Shown here: positions 16,223-24,886 of the stretch, piece after piece
Numbering within the stretch: the first letter of the stretch is position 1
Layout of the letters: the number at the start of each line of letters is the position of its first letter
DNA from: Nitrospirota bacterium
GTDB lineage: Bacteria; Nitrospirota; Nitrospiria; Nitrospirales; NS-4
Length of the DNA: 64,000 nucleotides
NCBI GenBank assembly: GCA_005877815.1
Contig: VBOG01000107.1
Coordinates: forward strand, 1-64,000
Direction: 5' to 3'
Position numbers and translations under genes: made by a program
Notes under the pieces: model-generated
Told to the model about the DNA's origin: nothing
The model's database searches: none
What the model saw: only the letters and a program-made list of their open reading frames with translations

Positions 16223-19200
16223 TCAGCAGTCGACCCACCATTTACTACCGAAGAGACAGCACAGCCTAACCGCAAAAAGATGAGTTGGAACCCGGGGCGC
16301 GAGCCCATCGCCTGATGCACGGCATTGAGATACGCCTGTGCCTGCATCCGATAGGCCGCGACACGATCCGCCATCTCACACTCTTCGATGCGATCCGTCT
16401 TGTAATCCGCGATCCACATCTGCCCGTTCATCTCTTGATAGAGCACGTCGATGCGTCCTTCCATGAGACGTCGCGGCTCTCCATTGCCGGCTTGACTCCA
16501 CGGCATGAGGAAGCACACTTCACGTCCCAGGATGCGCGCACGGCATAACGCGGCATAGGGTTGAGAGTTCGCAAAAGATGTCATCATTTCTTTGAGTTCC
16601 GCCCGCATGACCTCGGCTTCCGGGCCTAAGTGACCGGGCAGACTGTCCACGGCGCGATCGCAATTCGCCAGGAGCCCGCTGGTGTCGTCGCCAAAACTCC
16701 ATTGCTCCAGGATGCGATGCGCAAGCGATCCGATGGTTGCGGCAAGAGAATGCGTGCTCTCTTGCCGTGCCACCCGACGAGCCGCCTCGTCGACAGTCAG
16801 GGAGCTGGGGGTCACCACGAGAGGCCGCGATTGATGCCACGCATATCGGTCGGACCATGCCCGCCAGCGTGTCTCATACGCGCACAGGTCTGGCAAGGAC
16901 GTAACGGCACCGTCCGGCGCCTTCTTCCTCAGCCACGGCTGCCCTTCATCGGCGGGTAAGATTATCTGGGAAAGCACGCCGTCGCCAACCGCAAGCCGGG
17001 TCTCCCCGGCCTTTCCCAATCCTTCGCCAATGCTTTCCCGGCATAACTCCAGGAAATTTCCGGCTGCCCGCCGGGACGTCAATGCCCCGGAGAGCACCAG
17101 CCGTTCCTTCGCCCGTGTCATGCCGACATAGAGCAGCCGCTGCCGTTCCGCCGTCATGCGCGCGTCCAGCTTCTTGGCCAGGTACACACCCTCCAACGTA
17201 CTAATCTCTTCGACACGAAGACCGACAAGGTTCGTGGACCAGTCATGATGGACTTCGATGTTCTCCCGCTTTGGGGCCGTCCCTGCCTGCATACCCGCGA
17301 GAATGACGATCGGAAACTCCAACCCCTTCGCTTTATGGATGCTCATCACGTGCAACGCTTCCAGGGACTCCTCCGCCAGACCACTCTCAGACTCTTCCGG
17401 CGGTTTGGTGATCCGGTCGGTCAGGACCCCGACAAATCCGGCAAGCGTCAACGCAGGGTCGGAGACCAGTTCTTCCGCCATGCCACGGATCTTCCAGAGA
17501 TTCGCCACCGCTTGCTCGCCATGGGAGGATGCGGCGGCCAGCTCGAGAACCGGCAGCCGGTGAAAAATTAGGTCCAACGCGTCCGGCAATGATCGTCGGG
17601 GGCAGTCCAGATGCAGAGAGTCCATCACCGCATACAAACGCGAAAGATGGGCCGCCTGGGAATGCTGTTCCAGAAGAGCATACCGGCCCGCACGGTAATC
17701 GTCTGCCCCGAGCGCCATCAACTCCACGATCTCCCGGTCGGTCAAGGCACCCATAGGCGATCTGAGCACGCCCAAACGGGCCACGACATCATCGGGGTTC
17801 TGGACCCAACGCAGCAGATTCGCGAGGTCGATCACCTCCTGCCGGCGATAAAAATGCTTTTCTCCATCCGCCACGTATGGCACCCGGTACCGACGAAGGG
17901 CATCGAGGTACTCTCGGCTCTGCGTGAAGGTGCGGAGAAGGATGGCGATGTCCCCGGGTTGGACTTTTCGAGGTCGGCCGTGCCGGTCGGTCAGCATCTC
18001 TTTTCCAATTACATTCGTTTTGACCCACTGCGCGACGGCTTCCGCTTCGCTGCGGACACCGCGTTCCGCAGTCAGGTCGTCGCCGTCTTCATCCTCGTCG
18101 GGTTGCGCGACGAACCGGCACTCGACGCCCTGGGTTCCGGCAGCCATCGGCCGTTGCGGCTGAGCATCGAGCGGCGCGTAGGCCGGCTGGATCCCGTGGA
18201 TCGGCGTCATCAGCTTTGAAAACATCCCATTGACGGCGGACAGGATCGTCTCATGGCTCCTGAAGTTTGTGCTCAGGGATAGTGGCCGCCCGCCTTGCGC
18301 CACCACGAGATTCGTGACGTCATGAAATGCTTCGATGTCCGCCCGGCGAAACGCGAAGATCGATTGCTTCGGATCTCCCACGATAAACAATTTGCCCGGC
18401 TGCAATTCAATATCCCGCCATGTCGCCGCCGATCGATCCGGCCGTTCGGCGAGAAACAGGAGGATCTCGTACTGGACCGGATCGGTATCCTGAAACTCAT
18501 CCACCAGAATCGCCTTGAAACGGACCTTCAGGCGCGTCCTGATCTGCGGATGGTCTTTCAGCAGGTCCCGCGCTCTCGCGAGCAGTCCTGCAAACCCCAC
18601 CCGTCCGGTTTCAAGAAATGTCCGCCGGCACCTCTCAGCAAACGGCAGCAGCAGCCCGATCACGGACCGAAGAAACTCTTGATCGGTGTTGAACAAGGAT
18701 TGGGCGGTGTCAATGATCGCGCACGCCTCGTCAAACTCGATTTGGTTCCAGTCCACGGGAGGCTTGGACCCGGCCTTCTTGTCCTTAAGCAGCAGGACCG
18801 CTTGCGGATCGACATGCGTCAGTCCGGAAAGCCCCTGCGACCCGACAGCCGCGAAGACCCGTTCCGCACACGCCAGCAGTTTTTCAATCTGACGAGGTTC
18901 TTTCTGCTCCCGGCGAGTCTCGTCAAGAAGTTCCTGAGCGCGTTCCCGATTCTTTTCGAGCCATTGAACGATGGTCGAAGACAAGCCCGTCTGTTCGAGT
19001 TGTGCCGCCAACGTCCGCAAAGGAATGTGGTCATGCGCAAGTTGGGTGGCGAGTTCGCGAAGACTTTCGAGAGACGTCTTCAGAAGAATCCGTCGCCACA
19101 CGTCATGCTGCAGGCCCCGTGAGCCAAGCTCCAGATTCAGCCATTGGTCCCATGCCCACTCGAAGTGTTCCTTGAATCCGTGCCCATCATCCGGCTCGAA

Positions 19201-19620
19201 GCGCGGGTCCACACCGGCCTCGATCGGATAGAGCCGGATGAGATGCGCCGCGAAACTATGAATGGTCCCAATCTGGCTCCGTTCAACGGTCAGGAGCGCC
19301 GTGTCGATCCGGTCACGGATCTGCGAAAGGGACAGATGAGCCGCGAAGGTCGAGACCGACTGCGGGTGAGAGGACACTTCCATCAGACGCTCCCGCAACC
19401 GGACCTTCATTTCATTTGCCGCTTTTTCCATGAAGGTCAATGCCACGACGTCTGCGAGAGAGACCGGGTCGGCGGACGCCAGGATCAGCCGGACCATGCG
19501 CTCGACCAGCAACGTCGTCTTTCCCGTACCGGCGCTCGCCGTGACGACGACATTCCGATCGAACGTCTCCGTCGCCTGCTTCCTGGCCTCATGATCTGGA
19601 AGGTCCTGACTGTCAGGCAT
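16135..19620 (-). CDS. addA: AddA-type helicase-nuclease (UvrD-like, double-strand-break repair)
   Basis: This is the helicase-nuclease subunit of an AddAB/RecBCD-like complex that resects double-strand DNA ends for recombination. The 1161 residues contain the Walker A loop A-S-A-G-T-G-K-T-T (about residues 28-36), the Walker B motif I-L-V-D-E-F-Q-D-T-D, UvrD helicase motifs including L-S-T-N-F-R-S and Q-R-L-L-Y-V-G-M-T-R-A-K-E-R-L, and a C-terminal RecB-like nuclease with G-R-I-D and I-A-D-Y-K-T-D. The start overlaps the addB stop by 8 bp. The last ~30 residues are non-conserved and read antisense through the neighbouring gene. Confidence 0.9.
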   Translation of the reverse strand: MPDSQDLPDHEARKQATETFDRNVVVTASAGTGKTTLLVERMVRLILASADPVSLADVVALTFMEKAANEMKVRLRERLMEVSSHPQSVSTFAAHLSLSQIRDRIDTALLTVERSQIGTIHSFAAHLIRLYPIEAGVDPRFEPDDGHGFKEHFEWAWDQWLNLELGSRGLQHDVWRRILLKTSLESLRELATQLAHDHIPLRTLAAQLEQTGLSSTIVQWLEKNRERAQELLDETRREQKEPRQIEKLLACAERVFAAVGSQGLSGLTHVDPQAVLLLKDKKAGSKPPVDWNQIEFDEACAIIDTAQSLFNTDQEFLRSVIGLLLPFAERCRRTFLETGRVGFAGLLARARDLLKDHPQIRTRLKVRFKAILVDEFQDTDPVQYEILLFLAERPDRSAATWRDIELQPGKLFIVGDPKQSIFAFRRADIEAFHDVTNLVVAQGGRPLSLSTNFRSHETILSAVNGMFSKLMTPIHGIQPAYAPLDAQPQRPMAAGTQGVECRFVAQPDEDEDGDDLTAERGVRSEAEAVAQWVKTNVIGKEMLTDRHGRPRKVQPGDIAILLRTFTQSREYLDALRRYRVPYVADGEKHFYRRQEVIDLANLLRWVQNPDDVVARLGVLRSPMGALTDREIVELMALGADDYRAGRYALLEQHSQAAHLSRLYAVMDSLHLDCPRRSLPDALDLIFHRLPVLELAAASSHGEQAVANLWKIRGMAEELVSDPALTLAGFVGVLTDRITKPPEESESGLAEESLEALHVMSIHKAKGLEFPIVILAGMQAGTAPKRENIEVHHDWSTNLVGLRVEEISTLEGVYLAKKLDARMTAERQRLLYVGMTRAKERLVLSGALTSRRAAGNFLELCRESIGEGLGKAGETRLAVGDGVLSQIILPADEGQPWLRKKAPDGAVTSLPDLCAYETRWRAWSDRYAWHQSRPLVVTPSSLTVDEAARRVARQESTHSLAATIGSLAHRILEQWSFGDDTSGLLANCDRAVDSLPGHLGPEAEVMRAELKEMMTSFANSQPYAALCRARILGREVCFLMPWSQAGNGEPRRLMEGRIDVLYQEMNGQMWIADYKTDRIEECEMADRVAAYRMQAQAYLNAVHQAMGSRPGFQLIFLRLGCAVSSVVNGGSTADYLPKGKPRSPPDAPPEDSSSDRYLGRPL

Positions 19621-22600
19621 CGCCGTTCTTTCGGTCGACAGACGAATCTGCGTCCATTGCGGACGGCTCTTCTTTCCCGAGCGTCAGCGCACGGAGGTCC
19701 TTTAATGCTTTCATTCGTGGGTCGATCCGCGCGCGCCGGCGAGTCGGATCGTGGTTGGAACGGCACGCTGCGGCAAAGTCACAGTAACCGCAATAATCCG
19801 CCGGCAGGACCGCATAGTATCCGGCGCGGAGGCCGTCGACGATACGCCGGACCGATGCGGCAATCATCCGTCCCGTCTGGCCCTGCCAGCAGGAGGCGTC
19901 CAAAGACGTGCGTCGTAACGATCCCTCTTTCCAATGCGGTGCAAGAAAATAAAAGGCCGCGGACTGCGGGACTGCCGTCTCATCCGGCAAAAGATGTCGT
20001 GCCATGAGCGCATACAGCGGAGGCTGCAGCCTGAGGCCTCTGATGGCCGCCAACGCTAAATTCTTGTCGCAGGCGCGCATCGTCTTGCCCGGCGTGTATT
20101 TGTAATCCACCACCCGCAGATGGAACTGTTCTCCGTCTTTTTTAATGTCCACCCGATCCAGCACGCCATGGATCGCAAGCGGCCGGGAAGAGAAGCCATC
20201 CAGATCCAACACACCCTCCGTCTCGACTTCGAACAGGGCGGGGAAGTATCCGCTGTCGTGACATTCCTCCAAATCCGCCAACACCAATCCCTCCGTCAAA
20301 GACATGATCTCTTCCTTGGCGAGCTGCCACAAAAACGAATATCCGATCGACTCCGATCGCTCAAACTCGCCAAACACGCGCGTCGCTTCTTCGTTGAGCC
20401 ACGCCCGCGCCTCATCGGGTTCGACCTTGGGCTGAGGTCCCGCAATCTGAAGCCGCTGATAGAGCGCCCTCAACACACGATGGCACAGCATGCCGCGCGT
20501 GCGCCCTTCCAACTCGCTCACCGATTCTGGTTTCGGCAACGGCGTCAGACGCAAGACATTCGACGCAAAGTACTGGAAGGGACATCGCGCATAGCGCTCC
20601 AACGACGTGGGCGACACTCCCTTTTCTTCAACCATCTTCCAGTATGGATGGCTCATGCCCAGGAGACCGTCATAGGGCGTCAACGCCGGCAGAGGTCCGT
20701 CAAGCATGGCGACAACCTTCAACCCCTGCTCCAAGAGTTCCGCCATTCCGCGCTGACGAACGCATGTCAACAGGGCCGTCCCAATGTCCGGATGGTCACC
20801 CGCACGCAGGAGGAGATTCAGGGCCATTTCCTGAGGAGTCAGGCGGGTGGCATCATAGGGCAGAGACGCCCACCGCTCAGTGGGACGGCGGCTGATCGTC
20901 CAGTGATGTCCATGGTCGGGAACATCTGCCGACGGCCCTTGAAGTTCCCGTTGCAACTCCATCAGATATCCGGATGGGATCATCGCACGGCCGTTCTCAT
21001 CGGCTCGCTGGTACACCAGATACAATCGCTCCGATACGGAACGCAGCAGCAAACCGAACAGCAAGCGCTCCTCGTCAAATCCATCCAGCTTCCGCGACAT
21101 CTTGTAACCCAGGTCGCGCGCCAGGACGTCGCGGGCGGCATCGGAGAGAAACGCGTCCTCCTGAATCGACCGCGGAAAGACCTTCTCGTTGAGGTTGAGG
21201 ACGAACAACGCACGAAAGGGAACGCCGCGGGCATCCATGGCATCGAGGACCTGAACGCCACACGTACTCCGATCGTCCACAGGTATGCTGCTGCGCTCGA
21301 ATACGTCAATCACCTGGGCATACCATTGAAGATAGGGAACGGCTTCACCGAGCAACTCCAATGTAGAGACAGACTGAAGACAACGCTCGATTTCCGATTG
21401 CACGCGTTGCTCGCGCGTCTTGCCCGCGTTCTGGGTGGTCAGATCGAACCATTTCGGAAGCAGATCCAGAAAGGCCTGTGCGTACTCGTTCCATCCGGCG
21501 AGGTCTGGAATACGGGTCAAGTCTGCATGGAGCTCGCGGACCAGCATCGATAACACCTTGACCTGTTCCCGCGAAATGGTCAGTCGAGCAGAGGCACCAT
21601 CGTCGTCGTCTGACAATTCGATATCCCTGCCTGAGTAGTGCTCCAGGCGCCCCCAATCGCCGAACCCATGATTCTCGGCATCCCCGGAGGCGATGCAGAG
21701 TTGTCGGGTGATCCAATCCCATTCATCGGGTCGCGGGATGACGCCGCGAGGCAACCGATCCACGAGCCGACAGAACGGTGAGGCCAGTACATCCATGACC
21801 GCCCCACGTTGGAAGGACGACGCGCGAAGGCCGATAAATTGAGCGATGGTTTTCACCAAGGGCTCATGAATCAATGGCTCTCCCGCCGCGCACGCGAAGG
21901 GAACACGGTTCTCTTCAAAGACACGCCGAATCATGGGCAGAAGAGGATCCAAGGACCGCGAGACCACACCGATGTCGAGGGGGTTCACGTCCTGGTCTTC
22001 GATCAGCCGGCGGATTTCCTTGGCCGCCACTGACACCTGCTCCTCAAGGCTGCCGGTGCTGACGAAGCGGCAATCGGCTCGGACCTGCGGGCGCATCTCC
22101 GTGACGAAAGAGCCGGACGAAAGCGGCGCGCTCCCGGCCTCGGCAGGTGTTCCTTTCTCTTCTGTGTTCAGGCCCTGCATGTGGCGGTCGAAGAAATCCT
22201 GCGCGAAGCGGTAGACGGGATTGCCCGCGACGAGGGGGAAAAACACGGTGGTTGGGGATGCGCCGGACACCGCCTTGAACAGGTCCACCTGGCACTGGAT
22301 CAGGTCGTAGACCCCATAATAGTATGTCGCGGCCATTCGGCAAAGGAATGACGACTGCCCGGCGCATGCGGCCGCCATCACCGCCAAGTCGCTCTCGTCG
22401 GCGATGCCGAGCGCCTGATCGGTCTGCAGCACCGCATCGTGCAGATGCAGCACGGCCCTCAGTCGCGTCGGGTCCTCGCCGCCCAGCAGTCCTTCGTCGA
22501 TGGCCGACATCAGTACAGACGTCTCCACACCGGACTCCTTGAGGTCCTGGATGGTCGCCCATACGCCTGCCCACACGCCGTGCATCTCCGTCCAGTCGCG

Positions 22601-22927
22601 GAACACATCGACACCGGGAATCGCGCGGTACACGAGGGAACGCAAGAGCTGCTCTCGGAAGGCCGGGTTCACGGCATGCGGCATGGCTTCCGGTCGCACG
22701 TCGGAGATGACCTTGACGGCCAACTGATGGAATGTCAGCACGTGCACATCCAACAATGTCAAGCCTTCTTCGACGGCGAGCAGCCATTTCACCCGACGCG
22801 CGAGCTGATGGGAGGGAACGAGAATGGCGAGTGGCCGGAGGGGATCATCACGCTTCGCGCTCCTGACTTCGTCCGCCAGTCGGCATTCGAGGTCGGGATG
22901 GAAGGGCGCGGTGATGATTCGTGGCAT
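19613..22927 (-). CDS. addB: AddB-type nuclease subunit with iron-sulfur cluster motif
   Basis: This is the partner of AddA. At 1104 residues it has the AddB layout: an N-terminal helicase-like fold without an intact Walker A (P-S-H-Q-L-A-R-R-V replaces the P-loop), as in RexB-like forms, then a C-terminal RecB-like nuclease with V-V-D-Y-K-Y-T. The cluster cysteines are visible: one in R-C-P-F-Q-Y-F (before the nuclease core) and three in D-Y-C-G-Y-C-D-F-A-A-A-C. These would hold a [4Fe-4S] staple, as known for AddB. It leads a two-gene unit, overlapping addA by 8 bp. Confidence 0.87.
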   Translation of the reverse strand: MPRIITAPFHPDLECRLADEVRSAKRDDPLRPLAILVPSHQLARRVKWLLAVEEGLTLLDVHVLTFHQLAVKVISDVRPEAMPHAVNPAFREQLLRSLVYRAIPGVDVFRDWTEMHGVWAGVWATIQDLKESGVETSVLMSAIDEGLLGGEDPTRLRAVLHLHDAVLQTDQALGIADESDLAVMAAACAGQSSFLCRMAATYYYGVYDLIQCQVDLFKAVSGASPTTVFFPLVAGNPVYRFAQDFFDRHMQGLNTEEKGTPAEAGSAPLSSGSFVTEMRPQVRADCRFVSTGSLEEQVSVAAKEIRRLIEDQDVNPLDIGVVSRSLDPLLPMIRRVFEENRVPFACAAGEPLIHEPLVKTIAQFIGLRASSFQRGAVMDVLASPFCRLVDRLPRGVIPRPDEWDWITRQLCIASGDAENHGFGDWGRLEHYSGRDIELSDDDDGASARLTISREQVKVLSMLVRELHADLTRIPDLAGWNEYAQAFLDLLPKWFDLTTQNAGKTREQRVQSEIERCLQSVSTLELLGEAVPYLQWYAQVIDVFERSSIPVDDRSTCGVQVLDAMDARGVPFRALFVLNLNEKVFPRSIQEDAFLSDAARDVLARDLGYKMSRKLDGFDEERLLFGLLLRSVSERLYLVYQRADENGRAMIPSGYLMELQRELQGPSADVPDHGHHWTISRRPTERWASLPYDATRLTPQEMALNLLLRAGDHPDIGTALLTCVRQRGMAELLEQGLKVVAMLDGPLPALTPYDGLLGMSHPYWKMVEEKGVSPTSLERYARCPFQYFASNVLRLTPLPKPESVSELEGRTRGMLCHRVLRALYQRLQIAGPQPKVEPDEARAWLNEEATRVFGEFERSESIGYSFLWQLAKEEIMSLTEGLVLADLEECHDSGYFPALFEVETEGVLDLDGFSSRPLAIHGVLDRVDIKKDGEQFHLRVVDYKYTPGKTMRACDKNLALAAIRGLRLQPPLYALMARHLLPDETAVPQSAAFYFLAPHWKEGSLRRTSLDASCWQGQTGRMIAASVRRIVDGLRAGYYAVLPADYCGYCDFAAACRSNHDPTRRRARIDPRMKALKDLRALTLGKEEPSAMDADSSVDRKNGDA

Positions 22928-22991
22928 TGCGGACTACAGTCGTCTTGCCCGCGCAGGTATACAACGTAGGTTCAAGGAGGAAGGAAAAATC

Positions 22992-23333
22992 TTAACGGGC
23001 GGCACTGCGTGTTTCCGCAGCATCCCGGGCCGCGGCCCAAGCTTGCCGGACGGCCTGCACCGGCGCATGGTTCTCGTCAAGAATACCCGCTTCGACGAGC
23101 ACAGCGATCCGCGGGTTCGGATCGAGCCGCACCACCCCTTCCCGATCGAGTACACTCCGGCCATCCTTCAGCACGTTCACGAAGGCGTCCAGCCAGGAAC
23201 TGATGATCGCAGCCAAGGCGGGAGAATCCTTGGGCATCCGCCCGAGACGAACCTGAGGCAGCAGTTTGGGAATGGGGTCGGAACGCTGGAGCGTGACAAA
23301 CGCCCGATCAAGAAATGCTTGGGAGGATTCCAC
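22992..23333 (-). CDS. Hypothetical protein, last gene of the dehydrogenase/glutaredoxin unit
   Basis: The 113-residue soluble protein is largely helical with no cysteine motif. It has a plausible hydrophobic helix (A-L-A-A-I-I-S-S-W-L-D-A-F) and charged tail. The GTG start at 23333 has CGGAG close upstream. It starts 13 bp after the 54-residue zinc-ribbon gene, so it is probably the last gene of that operon, and addB starts 64 bp downstream. No function is recognised. Confidence 0.55.
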   Translation of the reverse strand: MESSQAFLDRAFVTLQRSDPIPKLLPQVRLGRMPKDSPALAAIISSWLDAFVNVLKDGRSVLDREGVVRLDPNPRIAVLVEAGILDENHAPVQAVRQAWAAARDAAETRSAAR

Positions 23334-23346
23334 AACTCCGGTGAGT

Positions 23347-23511
23347 CTAGCCTGTCTCGGGACCGCAGTCCGTACCGTTGCAATCCCCGCAGAACCAATC
23401 GCCGTCGTTGAACATCATCGGCTCGTCGCAGACCGGACAATTCGGAGGCGCAATCCGGGGCATCGAGCGCAGGACGTCAAGGTCCAGGTCGTTGTCGTAT
23501 TCGTCAGCCAT
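23347..23511 (-). CDS. Small zinc-ribbon protein (54 aa)
   Basis: This short gene encodes an acidic N-terminus (M-A-D-E-Y-D-N-D-L-D-L-D) and a C-terminal ribbon with C-P-V-C and C-G-D-C, plus one more cysteine in D-C-G-P. Four of the five cysteines are spaced as in rubredoxin-like or zinc-ribbon knuckles. It begins 3 bp after the glutaredoxin gene stop, with AGGA about nine bases upstream of the ATG, which argues for a real co-translated gene. Its role is unknown; the context is redox or metal handling. Confidence 0.7.
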   Translation of the reverse strand: MADEYDNDLDLDVLRSMPRIAPPNCPVCDEPMMFNDGDWFCGDCNGTDCGPETG

Positions 23512-23514
23512 ATG

Positions 23515-23772
23515 CTACCGATCCTGTTTGAACCCGAGCGCCTTTTCGGCGCTTTCCCTGGTCGGCACGCCGATAAACTTCAATTTGCCGTCAACGATAG
23601 ACGCCGGCGTGGCACGAATCGCGTGCCGTTCGGCCAGCTCCTGGCCGTCGGGACTCAAAATGTCCACTTCCCGGTAGCTGAAACTATGTTTGATCCGTAA
23701 CCCTTTCCAGAGGGTCTTAGCGGCCGGGCAGGCGGAACAGCTCTGTGAATACACGAGCGTGACGTTCGCCAT
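23515..23772 (-). CDS. Glutaredoxin-like thiol-disulfide protein
   Basis: The 85-residue thioredoxin-fold protein carries the active-site motif C-S-A-C (Cys12-Cys15) after a first beta strand T-L-V-Y-S-Q. The cis-proline is in A-T-P-A-S-I-V, followed by the usual G-x-L-x-F-I-G-V strand. The length fits glutaredoxins/NrdH rather than full thioredoxins. It lies 25 bp after the dehydrogenase gene and 3 bp before the small zinc-ribbon gene, so all belong to one unit. Confidence 0.85.
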   Translation of the reverse strand: MANVTLVYSQSCSACPAAKTLWKGLRIKHSFSYREVDILSPDGQELAERHAIRATPASIVDGKLKFIGVPTRESAEKALGFKQDR

Positions 23773-23797
23773 TTCTCAACGCGGCTCCTCCCGTATT

Positions 23798-24763
23798 TTA
23801 ATCGGCAGTCGCCAAGGCCGCAAGCCGGGGCTGGCCATGCAACACTGCCACGAGGTTCTCTGCCGCCTTGACGGCCTGCCTCAAGACGCATTCCTCCGTA
23901 TTCGGCCCAGCATGGCCGGAGACGAGCACATTGTCCTGGGACAGCAGCGGCACCGTGAAGGGGCTGTCCTCCGTCGGTAAATCAAAGGCCGCGGCACGAA
24001 TCCGCTGGCTCCGCAAGGCATCGAGCACCGACCCCTCATCGATCAATTCGGGCCGGCCCGTGTTGATCAAGTACGATCCCGGCCGCATCCGGGCGACGCG
24101 CATCTTTGAGAGCCAGCCTTTCGTCTCGGGGTTGAAATCGAGATGCAATGTGACGATATCGGAATTTTTCAGCAGCTCATCCGCCGGCACATATTCAATG
24201 CCATGGTGCTCGGCAAACGATTCATCGGGCTGCATATCAAAGGCCATGACGTTCATCCCGAGGGCAAGCGCCCGCTTGGCAACCTCTTTGCCGATCCCTC
24301 CCATGCCGATAATGCCGAGCATTTTCCCCATCAATTCGATCCCCGCCACCGAAGACCATTTGCCGTTGCGGATGTCGCGGTCCATCTGCGGAATGCCACG
24401 AAGCATCGCGAACATCAGCGCCAGGGTCAATTCGGCAATGGCCGGATGGCTGACGCCGGGGGTAAATGTGACTGGGATCCCGCGCGCAGCCGCCACGTCC
24501 ACATCGATATTGTCGACGTGAGAACCAAACTTGGAGATAACTTTGAGCCCCGTGGCCCGGTCCAGCACCCGGTGCGTCAGTGGCTCATCGCCGATGATAA
24601 TCGCCTCCATGCCGGGGATGTAAGCGGCCAGCTCATCCTCGGTCAAGGCACGTGGCTTGGGATTGGCCACCACCTCACAGCCGGCCTCTTTCAGAATGTG
24701 TTTATGCTCGCCCTCCATGTCAAGGAAAGCCCTAGGGGTCACAAGTACGCGCGGTCCTACCAT
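23798..24763 (-). CDS. D-2-hydroxyacid dehydrogenase (phosphoglycerate-dehydrogenase-like)
   Basis: This is an NAD-dependent dehydrogenase of the D-2-hydroxyacid family. The nucleotide-binding G-I-I-G-M-G-G-I-G-K-E-V (about residues 150-161), the catalytic Arg in I-N-T-G-R-P-E-L-I-D, and the His in V-S-G-H-A-G-P are visible. The usual Glu region is D-L-P-T-E-D-S-P-F. It lacks the regulatory ACT domain of SerA, so serine biosynthesis is possible but not proven. AGAGGAG precedes the ATG. It is first in an operon with a glutaredoxin, a zinc-ribbon protein and an unknown. Confidence 0.82.
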   Translation of the reverse strand: MVGPRVLVTPRAFLDMEGEHKHILKEAGCEVVANPKPRALTEDELAAYIPGMEAIIIGDEPLTHRVLDRATGLKVISKFGSHVDNIDVDVAAARGIPVTFTPGVSHPAIAELTLALMFAMLRGIPQMDRDIRNGKWSSVAGIELMGKMLGIIGMGGIGKEVAKRALALGMNVMAFDMQPDESFAEHHGIEYVPADELLKNSDIVTLHLDFNPETKGWLSKMRVARMRPGSYLINTGRPELIDEGSVLDALRSQRIRAAAFDLPTEDSPFTVPLLSQDNVLVSGHAGPNTEECVLRQAVKAAENLVAVLHGQPRLAALATAD

Positions 24764-24886
24764 CAGCCATCTCCTCTTCGGAAACGATGCAAATGATTGT
24801 GGTTATTCGATATTCTTTTGATTCTACCATCGGAACGTGCCGGTCCTCAACTCTTATTATTTCTGCAGCCCGACAGTTGTTCGGAC

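Noticed and set aside
20120-21553. Long plus-strand frame opposite addB (477 codons)
   Set aside because: Antisense shadow; the Arg/Gln/His-rich translation has no recognisable domain.
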